A DNA stretch of 64,000 nucleotides from Pseudomonas caricapapayae (GCF_001400735.1 NZ_LJPW01000161.1:1-64000); one strand, 5' to 3'; counted from the first letter of the stretch, positions 56,131 through 64,000 are shown. Notes: generated by a model from the letters alone, not told the origin. Made by a program: numbers and translations.

Positions 56131-56592
56131 TCAATGTGCTCCGTAGAAGAGTCCGGAAGTGGTTGCCGAACGGCGCTGCAGCGATGAGCGCGTGTGCTCG
56201 CTGCTGCTGTTGAGCAACCGATGAGTGCGCGGGTATTCGCCGTGCTCGCTGATAAAGCTCAACAGCTCGGCGTAGGTTTTGCTGCTGTGACGCAAGGCTG
56301 CCTCACGCAGGGCAGGGGGAAGACGCTGGTTCTGCATGGTCTGCAACAGATGCTGATGGATGGCACACAGGTACTCGGCACTTTCCTCCGGCTGGCCCAG
56401 ACTCAGGTGCAGGTCCGCCAGGTTGTGGTGAGAAATCACACAGGCTGCGACGGCTTCATCCACATCCGCCCAACGCTCGAACAGTACTTGCGCCAACGCC
56501 AGCGCCTGGAGATACAGTTCGCGGGCTTCGACCCACTCGCCGAGATTAAAACAGCGATTGGCCTGCTCGATGGTGCGTTTCCAATGCTGCAT
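56131..56592 (-). CDS. Conserved protein of the fagA-fumC-sodA operon (TPR-like helical)
   Basis: 153 aa, mostly helical. NRCFNLGEWVEARELYLQAL and HHNLADLHLSLGQPEESAEY (about 11-85) look like TPR repeats; the C-terminal 40 residues are Ser/Arg-rich and probably disordered. P. aeruginosa has a gene at this place between fumC1 and sodM (orfX). The function is unknown. A few His and Cys residues are present but no clear metal motif. Confidence 0.85.
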   Translation of the reverse strand: MQHWKRTIEQANRCFNLGEWVEARELYLQALALAQVLFERWADVDEAVAACVISHHNLADLHLSLGQPEESAEYLCAIHQHLLQTMQNQRLPPALREAALRHSSKTYAELLSFISEHGEYPRTHRLLNSSSEHTRSSLQRRSATTSGLFYGAH

Positions 56593-56625
56593 GACATACC
56601 TCCAGGGGACGTTGGCTGACTGGAA

Positions 56626-58002
56626 TCAAATACCGCCAGCGGTAAGTTTTTCGGGGTTGAGCAACACTTCCAGCTCACTGCGTTGCAGATCGGTGTGCTC
56701 GAGGGCCACGTCAATGACCGGGCGGCCCTGCTTGTAAGCGGTTTTGGCAATTTCGGCGGCTTTCTGATAACCGATGATCGGGTTCAGGGCAGTCACCAGA
56801 ATCGGATTGCGCGACAGCGCCTCCTTGAGCTTGGATTCATTGACTTTGAAGCTCGCAATCGCCTTGTCAGCCAGCAGACGACTGGAGTTGGCCAGTAGCT
56901 CGATGCTGCTGAGCAGGTTCTGGGCAATGATTGGCAGCATCACGTTAAGCTCGAAGTTGCCGGACTGCCCTGCCACAGTGATCGTGGCGTCGTTGCCGAT
57001 CACTTGCGCGGCGACCATGGCAGTGGCTTCCGGAATGACCGGGTTGACCTTGCCCGGCATGATCGACGAACCCGGCTGCAACGCCTCAAGCTCAATCTCG
57101 CCCAACCCTGCCAGCGGCCCCGAATTCATCCAGCGCAGGTCGTTGGCAATTTTCATCAGTGATACTGCCGTGGCCTTGAGCTGGCCGGATACCGCGACCG
57201 CCGTGTCCTGCGAACCGATCAACGCGAACAGGTTCTTGCCAGGTGCGAACTGCACACCGGTCAAGGCGCTCAACTGATGACTGAAACGCGCCGCAAATTC
57301 GGGATGCGCGTTGATTCCGGTACCGACTGCAGTGCCGCCCTGAGCCAGCGACTGCAGGCTCGGCTGGAGAGCTTGCAGATGCTCGATGTTGGCGCGAATC
57401 TGCTGCGACCAACCGTTGAGCACCTGACTCATTCGGACCGGCATGGCGTCCATCAGATGCGTACGACCGGTCTTGACGAAGGCATGGACCTGCTCGGCCT
57501 TGTGTTCGGTTACGTGCGTCAGATGGGCGAGTGCGGGCAGTAGTTGTTCGTGAAGCGCCAGCGCAGCACTCACATGAATCGTGGTCGGGATGATGTCGTT
57601 GCTGCTCTGCCCGCAGTTGACGTGGTCATTGGGATTGACATGCTCGCCCAGCACACGCGTGGCCAGCGTTGCGATTACCTCATTGGCGTTCATGTTGGTA
57701 CTGGTGCCTGAGCCGGTCTGGAAAATATCAACCGGAAAATGAGCCATGTAATCACTGGCCAGCAGGTCCTTCACGGCACTGACAATCGCCCTGCTCTGCC
57801 CTTCGCTGATCTGTTCCAGCTCCAGATTGGCCTGCGCCGCAGCCGACTTGGCCAGCAACAGTGCGCGGATGAACTGCCGGGGCATGCGTTGATGGCTGAT
57901 CGGAAAGTTTTCCACCGCACGCTGAGTCTGCGCGCCGTAAAGGGCCTCGGCCGGGACCTGTAGCTGGCCCATGCTGTCGCGTTCTATACGGGTATTACTC
58001 AT
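56626..58002 (-). CDS. fumC: Class II fumarate hydratase FumC
   Basis: 458 aa from MSNTRIERDSMGQLQVPAEA (58002); the 42 codons open upstream are in fagA. Iron-independent fumarase, which replaces the Fe-S fumarase when iron is low. GSGTSTNMNANEV near 96-108, TGRTHLMDAMPVRM near 182, and the signature GSSIMPGKVNPV near 315. Overlaps fagA by 8 bp. Confidence 0.97.
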   Translation of the reverse strand: MSNTRIERDSMGQLQVPAEALYGAQTQRAVENFPISHQRMPRQFIRALLLAKSAAAQANLELEQISEGQSRAIVSAVKDLLASDYMAHFPVDIFQTGSGTSTNMNANEVIATLATRVLGEHVNPNDHVNCGQSSNDIIPTTIHVSAALALHEQLLPALAHLTHVTEHKAEQVHAFVKTGRTHLMDAMPVRMSQVLNGWSQQIRANIEHLQALQPSLQSLAQGGTAVGTGINAHPEFAARFSHQLSALTGVQFAPGKNLFALIGSQDTAVAVSGQLKATAVSLMKIANDLRWMNSGPLAGLGEIELEALQPGSSIMPGKVNPVIPEATAMVAAQVIGNDATITVAGQSGNFELNVMLPIIAQNLLSSIELLANSSRLLADKAIASFKVNESKLKEALSRNPILVTALNPIIGYQKAAEIAKTAYKQGRPVIDVALEHTDLQRSELEVLLNPEKLTAGGI

Positions 58003-58390
58003 CGCAATGTCCTTGCACCAGTTCAGAAAGGGGAATAGAGGGCTGCAGCACACAACTTGCCAGTTGATGGACACAGGCTTGCCAGCGTTGACGTCGGGCG
58101 GGCGTGGAGGCAATTGCCTGTAGATCACGCAGCGGCCGCCAGGCCTGGTCCAGGCACAGGCAACGCCAGTGCCACGGCAATGCCGTGTCGCGCGCAGTGT
58201 CCATCAACAGGCGGAAAGTGGTTTCGGCAACCATGAGCTGAGGCGTGGCGGTAAAAAGCGCCAGATAACGTCCTTCGGCCAGGTAATGCTCGATCAGCCG
58301 GGGCTCGTCTGGCTCAAGAGCACAACGAATCCGCAGACTCAATCCACGCCAGTTTTCCAGATAAGGCAGCTCGTGCAGAACAGACGCCAT
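57995..58390 (-). CDS. fagA: FagA, Fur-associated gene product
   Basis: 131 aa, a Pseudomonas-specific protein named for its place in the iron-regulated fagA-fumC-orfX-sodA operon. Helical, with LASCVLQPSIPLSELVQGHC near the C-terminus; the function is not known. First gene of the operon behind two Fur boxes. Start ATG at 58390 has only a weak ribosome site. The family call rests on synteny and moderate sequence recall. Confidence 0.85.
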   Translation of the reverse strand: MASVLHELPYLENWRGLSLRIRCALEPDEPRLIEHYLAEGRYLALFTATPQLMVAETTFRLLMDTARDTALPWHWRCLCLDQAWRPLRDLQAIASTPARRQRWQACVHQLASCVLQPSIPLSELVQGHCDE

Positions 58391-58411
58391 GACCGCAGCT
58401 CATTTTATAAA

Positions 58412-58443
58412 TGATATTCATTATTAAATGATATAAATAATCA
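58412..58443 (-). promoter_or_regulatory. Two tandem Fur boxes
   Basis: TGATATT-C-ATTATTA (58412-58426) and TGATATA-A-ATAATCA (58429-58443) each match the 7-1-7 Fur core (TGATAAT-N-ATTATCA) with 2 mismatches. Their starts are 17 bp apart. They cover the spacer and -10 of the fagA promoter, as expected for iron-dependent repression. Confidence 0.88.
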
Positions 58444-58449
58444 TTACAA
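58421..58449 (-). promoter_or_regulatory. fagA operon promoter
   Basis: On the minus strand TTGTAA (58444-58449) and TAATAA (58421-58426) with 17-bp spacing. It lies about 30 bp upstream of the fagA ATG and inside the Fur sites. Confidence 0.7.
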
Positions 58450-58500
58450 GTGTGATCTTAAGCGAGTGCGTCATACACAGGTGCTGAGATGCCGGCTTTG

Positions 58501-59012
58501 CTGCCGGTTCGCGGCAGTTCGCGGACGAGTCCGCTCCTACAAAACCTGGATATCGCGGACAAGCGAAGGGCTGCTTCGGCCCGGAGGGCGTGGGAGCGGA
58601 CTTGTCCGCGAAGGGCTGCAAAGCGGCCCCAAAACAGGCCACCTTGGTTGTATCTTGTGCACCGAGGCGTCTGGTTTTGCTGCCGGTTCCCGGCAGTTCG
58701 CGGACGAGTCCGCTCCTGCAAACCCTGGATATCGCGGACAAGCGAAGGGCTGCTTCGGCCCCAAAACAGGCCACCTTGGTTGTATCTGGTGCACCAAGGC
58801 GCCTGGTTTTGCTGCCGGTTCGCGGCAGTTCGCGGACGAGTCCGCTCCTACAAAACCTGGATATCGCGGACAAGCGAAGGGCTGCTTCGGCCCCAAAACA
58901 GGCCACCCTGATTGTATCTGGTGCACCGAGGCGTCTGGTTTGGCTGCCGGTTCCCGGCAGTTCGCGGACGAGTCCGCTCCTACAAAACCTGCATATCGCG
59001 GACAAGCGAAGC
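58501..59012. repeat. Tandem array of a 132-bp unit carrying a REP sequence
   Basis: Four copies start with CTGCCGGTTC at 58501, 58680, 58812 and 58944. Spacing is 179, 132 and 132 bp; the last copy is cut at about 59012, 10 bp before the pmbA stop codon. Each unit has three inverted repeats: CTGCCG..CGGCAG, TTCGCGGACGAGTCCGCTCC (the P. syringae REP), and GGGCTGCTTCGGCCC. Copy 1 is 47 bp longer, the insert holding a second REP in opposite direction (about 58590-58612). Copies 1 and 3 read CCGGTTCGCGG, 2 and 4 CCGGTTCCCGG, so they alternate. Long ORFs here are spurious. Confidence 0.9.
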
Positions 59013-59022
59013 GTCGTCAGGC

Positions 59023-60369
59023 TCAGCTGCCCGCGACGGTCATACGCTCGATCAGCACCGAGCCAGTACGGATGTTACTGCGCAGTTCAAGATCGCTGCC
59101 AACGGCGACGATCTGCTTGAACATGTCACGCATGTTGCCGGCAATGGTCACTTCCTGAACCGGAAATTGAATTTCGCCGTTTTCGACCCAGAAACCTGCT
59201 GCGCCCCGCGAATAGTCACCGGTGACCATGTTCAGGCCGCTACCCATCAGCTCGGTCACCAGCAGGCCACGGCCCATGCGCCGAATCAGCGCGGCCTGAT
59301 CTTCCGAGCCATGGGTGACGAAAAGATTGTGGACCCCACCTGAGTTGGCAGTGCTCGGCATACCCAGCTTGCGACCGGAATAAGTGCTCAATACGTAGGA
59401 AACCAGATCACCGCCTTCCACGAACGGCTTGGCAAATGTTGCCAGACCGTCGCTGTCGAACGCAGAACTGCCCATCGCATGCTTCAAGTGCGGACGCTCA
59501 TCGATGGTCATCCACTCAGGGAACAGTTGCTGACCAAGCGCCCCCTCAAGAAACGATGACTTGCGATACAGGTTGCCCCCGGAAATAGCACCGAGAAAAC
59601 TGCCGAACAAACCACCCGCCAGCTCTGCGGCAAACAGCACCGGCACCTCACAGGTTGGCACAGGGCGCGCACCGAGGCGGCTCGCCGCACGTAAAGCAGC
59701 CTTGCGACCAATACTCTGTGCGTCAGCCAGCAACTCGCCCAGGCGATTGACGTCGTACCAGTAATCGCGCTGCATCTGGCCTTCGCCTTCGGCGATCATC
59801 ACGCAACTCAGGCTGTGCCGCGTTGACGCATAACCACCGATGAAGCCATTGCTGTTGCCATACACGCGGCAGCCCTGATGGGTGTTGAGCGTGGTGCCGT
59901 CGGCGTTCTTGATGCGGCTGTCGGCATCGAAGGCCGCCGCTTCGCAAATCAGCGCTTTCTCGATGGCTTGTTCAGGGGTTATGTCCCAGGTGTGATACAG
60001 GTCGAAATCCATGACCTCTTTGGCCATCAACGCAGCATCGGCCAACCCGGAGCTTTCATCTTCGGAGGTGTGTTCGGCAATCGCCAGTGCGGCGGCGACG
60101 GTTTCACGAATGGCATCGGCACCGGTCGCCGAGGTGCTGGCCGAGCCCTTGCGCTGTCCGACATACAGGGTGATACCAAAGCCCTGATCGCGGTTGAACT
60201 CGACGGTTTCGACTTCACGCTGACGGACCGATGTCGACAGCCCCTGATCCACCGAGACTGCGACTTCGCAGGCGCTGGCGCCCTGACGCCGGGCTTCGGC
60301 GATGATCTGCTCGACCTGTTCCTGCAGCTCGGGCAAGGCTTGTGGGCCGACGCTTTGGGTTGCACTCAT
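59023..60369 (-). CDS. pmbA: Metalloprotease PmbA (TldE)
   Basis: 448 aa from MSATQSVGPQALPELQEQVE (60369), chosen because GGAG lies 6 nt upstream; a start four codons earlier is possible. TldE is the non-catalytic partner of TldD, and together they process microcin B17 and CcdA in E. coli. Visible: SVRQREVETVEFNRDQGFGI near 50, ELMGSGLNMVTGDYSRGAAG near 385, and GFWVENGEIQFPVQEVTIAG. It lacks the HExxxH motif, as it should. Confidence 0.95.
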   Translation of the reverse strand: MSATQSVGPQALPELQEQVEQIIAEARRQGASACEVAVSVDQGLSTSVRQREVETVEFNRDQGFGITLYVGQRKGSASTSATGADAIRETVAAALAIAEHTSEDESSGLADAALMAKEVMDFDLYHTWDITPEQAIEKALICEAAAFDADSRIKNADGTTLNTHQGCRVYGNSNGFIGGYASTRHSLSCVMIAEGEGQMQRDYWYDVNRLGELLADAQSIGRKAALRAASRLGARPVPTCEVPVLFAAELAGGLFGSFLGAISGGNLYRKSSFLEGALGQQLFPEWMTIDERPHLKHAMGSSAFDSDGLATFAKPFVEGGDLVSYVLSTYSGRKLGMPSTANSGGVHNLFVTHGSEDQAALIRRMGRGLLVTELMGSGLNMVTGDYSRGAAGFWVENGEIQFPVQEVTIAGNMRDMFKQIVAVGSDLELRSNIRTGSVLIERMTVAGS

Positions 60370-60476
60370 GACTTTCTCCATCAAATTCTTCTTTCAGCAC
60401 AGGCCGAATACCGACCGGGCCGGACAAGCGGCCCACGACTGGTTATCATGGCGGCGTTTCTTTGCGGACTGCCCCC

Positions 60477-60998
60477 ATGGTTGATTCTTACGACGACTCC
60501 CTCGACGGGGAGAAAAGCAAAACCCAGGTCAAACGAGAGCTGCATGCTCTGGTCGACCTCGGCGAGCGACTGACAACACTCAAAGCCGATGTGCTGGCCA
60601 AGCTGCCGCTGACCGACGCTTTGCGCAAGGCGCTGGCCGAAGCGCCCAAGCACACGGCGAACATCGCGCGAAAGCGGCATATTCTGTTCATCGGCAAGCT
60701 GATGCGCGATCAGGACCAGGAAGCCATTCTGGTGTTGCTGGACCAACTCGATGCCTCCACTCGCCAATACAATGAACGTTTCCACAATCTGGAGCGCTGG
60801 CGCGATCGCCTGATTGCGGGCGATGACGCCGACCTCGAGAAATTCGTTGTCGAATACCCCAATGCCGACCGTCAGCAGCTGCGTTCGCTGATCCGTCAGG
60901 CGCAGCACGAAGTTGCACGCAACAAACCGCCGGCCACCAGCCGCAAAATCTTCAAATACATCCGTGAGCTGGACGAACTTCAACGCGGCCTGCGTTGA
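60477..60998 (+). CDS. darP: Ribosome assembly factor DarP (YjgA, DUF615)
   Basis: 173 aa from MVDSYDDSLDGEKSKTQVKR (60477), the conserved N-terminus; five codons open upstream start with TTG. Helical DUF615 protein with KHTANIARKRHILFIGKLMR near 58-77 and a C-terminal KPPATSRKIFKYIRELDELQ. It helps 50S maturation near the peptidyl transferase centre in E. coli. It is divergent from pmbA and convergent with tldD; the pmbA-darP-tldD triad is usual in Pseudomonas. Confidence 0.93.
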   Translation: MVDSYDDSLDGEKSKTQVKRELHALVDLGERLTTLKADVLAKLPLTDALRKALAEAPKHTANIARKRHILFIGKLMRDQDQEAILVLLDQLDASTRQYNERFHNLERWRDRLIAGDDADLEKFVVEYPNADRQQLRSLIRQAQHEVARNKPPATSRKIFKYIRELDELQRGLR

Positions 60999-61006
60999 TT
61001 TCGCCC

Positions 61007-61039
61007 TCGGGGCCGGCAGCAGCAAGCAACCGGCCCCGA
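61007..61039. terminator. Hairpin between convergent darP and tldD
   Basis: TCGGGGCCGG-N13-CCGGCCCCGA: a perfect 10-bp stem in the 48-bp gap. No T run follows, so the terminator role is inferred from place. Confidence 0.55.
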
Positions 61040-61046
61040 CTCACGT

Positions 61047-62486
61047 TCAGCTACCGGTGCCACCCACGGTAATCGCGTCGATTTTCAGCGTAGGCTGACC
61101 CACACCGACCGGCAGCGACTGGCCATCTTTCCCGCATGTGCCGACGCCACTGTCCAGCGACAGATCGTTACCCACCATCGACACCCTGCTCATGGCTTCC
61201 GGCCCGTTACCGATCAAGGTCGCCCCTTTGACCGGCGCAGTAATCTTGCCGTCTTCGATCAAATAGGCCTCACTGGTCGAAAACACGAACTTGCCGCTGG
61301 TGATATCCACCTGACCGCCACCCAGGTTGGCGCAGTAGATGCCGCGCTTCACTGAGGCGATGATTTCCTGTGGATCGCTCTGGCCGCCCAGCATGTAGGT
61401 GTTGGTCATGCGTGGCATCGGCAGGTGGGCGTAGGACTCTCGACGGCCGTTGCCGGTCGGGGCGACACCCATCAACCGGGCATTGAGCTTGTCCTGCATG
61501 TAGCCCTTGAGCACGCCATTCTCGATCAGCGTAGTGCATTCGGTAGGTGTGCCTTCGTCATCGACGCTCAGCGAGCCACGACGCCCCGCCAGGGTGCCGT
61601 CATCGACGATGGTGCAGAGTTTCGACGCAACCATTTCGCCCATGCGTCCGCTATAGGCCGAGCTGCCCTTGCGATTGAAGTCACCCTCAAGGCCGTGACC
61701 GACCGCTTCGTGCAACAGCACGCCGGACCAGCCCGAACCGAGCACCACCGGCAAGGTGCCTGCCGGTGCGGGAATCGCTTCCAGGTTGACCAGCGCCTGA
61801 CGCAGCGCCTCACGGGCGTAGCCCATGGCGCGATCGTCGGTCAGGAAATAACGGTAATCGGTACGCCCGCCACCGCCATGCCCGCCGCGCTCGCGGCGGC
61901 CGTTCTGCTCGACGATAACGCTCACGTTGAAGCGCACCAGCGGGCGCACATCGGCGGCCAGGCTGCCATCGGCAGCAGCCACCAGAATGCGCTCCCAGAC
62001 ACCGGCCATGCTTACCGACACCTGCTGGATACGCGAGTCCAGCGCCCGCGTTGCAACGTCGATGCGTTTGAGCAACGCGACTTTCTCAGCCCGGCTCAGC
62101 ACTTCCAGCGGATTATCCGGGGCATACAGCTGGGCCACGTCCTGCGACGTGAATGCCTGCACGCGGCCATTCTGGCCAGCGCGGGAAATAGAGCGTGCAG
62201 CGCGTGCGGCGGTGCGCAATGCATCAGCGGTGATCGCGTTGCTGTAGGCAAAACCGGTTTTCTCGCCCGACTGGGCACGCACGCCGACACCTTGATCGAG
62301 ATTGAAACTGCCTTCCTTGACGATGCCGTCTTCGAGCGACCAGGACTCGGAGATCATGCCCTGAAAATACAGATCAGCCGCGTCGATCCCAGGCCCGGCG
62401 AGTTCGCCCAGCACCGATTGCAGGCTGTCGAGGTTCAGGCCGCCGGGTGCCAGAAGGTGTTCGCTGACTGAGGACAGATCACTCAT
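61047..62486 (-). CDS. tldD: Metalloprotease TldD
   Basis: Catalytic subunit of TldD/E. 479 aa from the ATG at 62486 (MSDLSSVSEHLLAPGGLN), with GGAG five bases upstream; a GTG two codons earlier would overlap the upstream stop. Zinc motif HEAVGHGLEGDF (HExxxH) near 262. C-terminal motifs RMTNTYMLGGQSDPQEII and GKFVFSTSEAYLIEDGKITA carry the further Cys/His region. It lies 2 bp after the nitrilase-family gene. Confidence 0.96.
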   Translation of the reverse strand: MSDLSSVSEHLLAPGGLNLDSLQSVLGELAGPGIDAADLYFQGMISESWSLEDGIVKEGSFNLDQGVGVRAQSGEKTGFAYSNAITADALRTAARAARSISRAGQNGRVQAFTSQDVAQLYAPDNPLEVLSRAEKVALLKRIDVATRALDSRIQQVSVSMAGVWERILVAAADGSLAADVRPLVRFNVSVIVEQNGRRERGGHGGGGRTDYRYFLTDDRAMGYAREALRQALVNLEAIPAPAGTLPVVLGSGWSGVLLHEAVGHGLEGDFNRKGSSAYSGRMGEMVASKLCTIVDDGTLAGRRGSLSVDDEGTPTECTTLIENGVLKGYMQDKLNARLMGVAPTGNGRRESYAHLPMPRMTNTYMLGGQSDPQEIIASVKRGIYCANLGGGQVDITSGKFVFSTSEAYLIEDGKITAPVKGATLIGNGPEAMSRVSMVGNDLSLDSGVGTCGKDGQSLPVGVGQPTLKIDAITVGGTGS

Positions 62487-62488
62487 AT

Positions 62489-63334
62489 TCACTCCGAAGC
62501 AGGCCGCATGGCGTCCTGCGAAAAAAAGCGCCGGTGACTGGACACCGGCATCCGCGCCCGTATGGACGCCTGTTCTTCACTGTCGCGTGTAGCCAGCAGC
62601 ACGGCTTCACCCTGTGCCTGCTCGGCCAGTACGCGGCCCCATGGATCAACGATGGCCGCGTGCCCGTAAGTCTCGCGAGGCCCCGGATGGACCCCGCCCT
62701 GCGCTGCCGCCAGCACGTAACACTGGGTTTCGATGGCGCGCGCCCGGATCAGGATGTCCCAATGCGCCGCACCCGTTACCGCCGTGAACGCTGACGGCGC
62801 AGTGATCAATTCAGCCCCCGCTTCACGCAGCGCGGTGTACAGCTCAGGGAAGCGCAGGTCATAACAGACGGTCAGCCCCAAACGACCGACGGGGGTGTCG
62901 GCTACCACCACCCTGCTTCCACGAGCATAGTCATCCGATTCGCGGTAGCGGCCTCGATTGTCAGCAACATCGACATCAAACAGGTGCAGTTTGTCATACC
63001 GGGCCACCTGCTCGCCGTGCTCATCGATCAGCAGCGAACACGCCGTCACCTTGCCATCGGGTCGCTCGTCTGGCGGCAGCGGCAAAGTTCCGGCGACAAT
63101 CCATAACTTGAGGTCGCGAGCCGCCAGTTTCAACCACGGCAGGATAGGTCCTTGCCCATAAGCTTCGGCACGGCCGATATCGGCAACGTCACGCCGCCCC
63201 ATCGCGACAAAGTTTTCAGGCAACACCGCCAGCCGCGCACCACTGTCGGCTGCCTGCTCGAGCAGCCGGCGAGCGCTGGCCAGATTGACCTGGACATCGC
63301 TCTGGCTGACCATCTGAATCACAGCAAAGGACAT
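62489..63334 (-). CDS. Nitrilase-superfamily amidase (Nit1-like, deaminated-glutathione amidase type)
   Basis: 281 aa from MSFAVIQMVSQSDVQVNLAS (63334), GAGGAG upstream. Catalytic Glu in AVLPENFVAMG near 43, Lys in YDKLHLFDVDV near 115, Cys in GLTVCYDLRFPELY near 150. The LHLFDVDV and CYDLRFPE signatures group it with Nit1/YbeM, which repair deaminated glutathione; the substrate was not tested here. Precedes tldD in an apparent unit with the yhdP-like gene. Confidence 0.9.
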   Translation of the reverse strand: MSFAVIQMVSQSDVQVNLASARRLLEQAADSGARLAVLPENFVAMGRRDVADIGRAEAYGQGPILPWLKLAARDLKLWIVAGTLPLPPDERPDGKVTACSLLIDEHGEQVARYDKLHLFDVDVADNRGRYRESDDYARGSRVVVADTPVGRLGLTVCYDLRFPELYTALREAGAELITAPSAFTAVTGAAHWDILIRARAIETQCYVLAAAQGGVHPGPRETYGHAAIVDPWGRVLAEQAQGEAVLLATRDSEEQASIRARMPVSSHRRFFSQDAMRPASE

Positions 63335-63382
63335 GGCAACCCGCTCCTCAATGACCTGGCCACCACTGTACTCCATGAGGCG

Positions 63383-64000
63383 CTACTGGGGTTTTTCAAA
63401 TGGCTTGTCGAACGTGATCTTCGGCTCTTTCCAGGGGCCTTCGACCTTGTATTGCACGCTGGCGAAGCGGGCGACACGGTCGCCCAGCAGCTTGTCGACC
63501 AGGAACAGCGCGCCGCCGATGGCCGGCGCGCCGACAATCAGCGCAGCGATCGGCAGGTTATTGGTCACCGGCAGGGTCACCAGCAGCTTCGCATCGACAC
63601 GATCACGAACCATATCCAGCGTGCCGTTAAGCTCAAGGTTGCTGGACGGCCCGGTCAGCGTGATCGGGTTGCGGGTCACATAAACCCCGCTACTGGCCAC
63701 CAGCAGCCCCTTGACCCGGTCGTAGCTGAGCCCTTTGCCCAGCAGGTCGGAAAAGTCCAGGCGCAGACGACGACCGATGGAGTTGAAATTCAGCAGTCCG
63801 AACACGCGCAGCGCCTGGGCACCGCCTTCCACCTCGACAAACTGGCCTCTGTTCAACGTCGCATCCAGGCTGCCGGAGTAGCGCTTGAGGCCGACCCAGG
63901 CAGGCGACCCTGGCCAGCGTCCATCGACATTCATTTCGAAACTTTCACTGGTGACCGTCGGCGCGAAACTCCAGGCTTTGAGCACATCCGCAAGGTTCTT
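63383..64000 (-). CDS. yhdP: YhdP-family AsmA-like protein (C-terminal part)
   Basis: Partial; the reading frame runs through the window edge (first visible residues KNLADVLKAWSF). About 205 residues of the C-terminal end are present. LRLDFSDLLGKGLSYDRVKG, GVYVTRNPITLTGPSSNLEL and a glycine/alanine membrane-like segment (LPIAALIVGAPAIGGALFLV) followed by KVEGPWKEPKITFDKPFEKP are typical of the DUF3971/YhdP C-terminus. The full protein is usually above 1,200 aa and is a bridge-like phospholipid transporter between the membranes (with TamB, YdbH). It is followed 48 bp on by the nitrilase gene. Confidence 0.9.
   Translation of the reverse strand, partial: KNLADVLKAWSFAPTVTSESFEMNVDGRWPGSPAWVGLKRYSGSLDATLNRGQFVEVEGGAQALRVFGLLNFNSIGRRLRLDFSDLLGKGLSYDRVKGLLVASSGVYVTRNPITLTGPSSNLELNGTLDMVRDRVDAKLLVTLPVTNNLPIAALIVGAPAIGGALFLVDKLLGDRVARFASVQYKVEGPWKEPKITFDKPFEKPQ

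Noticed and set aside
58501..59012. Possible CRISPR array
   Set aside because: Repeats are head-to-tail full 132-bp units without unique spacers, and no cas genes are near.
58466..59158. 230- and 193-codon ORFs inside the 58.5-59 kb repeats, looking like repeat proteins
   Set aside because: Produced by a DNA repeat whose unit is divisible by three; open in several frames on both strands and crossing into pmbA antisense.

Overview
The window is a stretch of core chromosome from a fluorescent pseudomonad, almost certainly the Pseudomonas syringae group. The basis is protein sequence recognition (MurC, RsmH, FtsI, DarP and LptA-B read like P. syringae orthologues), a GC-rich genome, gene order matching the secA / dcw / mla / lpt / rpoN region of Pseudomonas, and a P. 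syringae-type REP sequence. I see no prophage, insertion sequence, integron, CRISPR array, tRNA or rRNA gene, and no island of foreign composition.

Layout. (1) 1-3.1 kb, minus: 5' part of argJ and secA. (2) 3.4-3.9 kb, plus: dciA, the replicative helicase loader. (3) 4-21.8 kb, minus: lpxC and the complete division and cell wall (dcw) cluster in transcription order mraZ-rsmH-ftsL-ftsI-murE-murF-mraY-murD-ftsW-murG-murC-ddlB-ftsQ-ftsA-ftsZ, most joined by start/stop overlaps and headed by a sigma70-type promoter with a three-repeat MraZ operator. (4) 22.1-22.4 kb, minus: RNase P RNA. (5) 22.5-27.2 kb: rsmI divergent from lpoA-yraN-diaA-dolP. (6) 27.3-29.5 kb, minus: sspB, sspA, rpsI, rplM, without the cytochrome bc1 genes that separate sspA and rpsI in P. 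aeruginosa. (7) 29.8-34.7 kb: a GlxA-type AraC regulator, zapE, trpS, an alpha/beta hydrolase and zapG. (8) 34.8-38.5 kb, minus: sulfate activation genes cysNC and cysD, and a Nif3-family gene. (9) 38.6-39.8 kb, plus: algW, the protease that starts MucA cleavage. (10) 40-44.8 kb, minus: hisC-hisD-hisG, murA and ibaG. (11) 44.9-48 kb, minus: mlaFEDCB lipid transport. (12) 48.3-55.3 kb, plus: kdsD-kdsC-lptC-lptA-lptB-rpoN-hpf-ptsN-rapZ-ptsO. (13) 55.3-58.4 kb, minus: iron-starvation operon fagA-fumC-orf-sodA plus a small membrane ORF, under two tandem Fur boxes. (14) 58.5-59.0 kb: tandem array of a 132-bp REP-bearing unit. (15) 59-64 kb: pmbA, darP (plus), tldD, a nitrilase-family amidase and the 3' end of a YhdP-like gene.

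Most genes serve envelope biogenesis: peptidoglycan precursor synthesis and septation (dcw, murA, lpoA), lipid A and LPS (lpxC, kdsD/kdsC, lptCAB), phospholipid asymmetry (mla), outer-membrane quality control (dolP, yhdP, algW) and protein export (secA). I did not find an undescribed system. The most noteworthy points are the 132-bp REP array against the pmbA stop codon, the missing petABC block (consistent with oxidase-negative P. syringae), the readable MraZ and Fur control regions, and a 44-codon membrane ORF after sodA.
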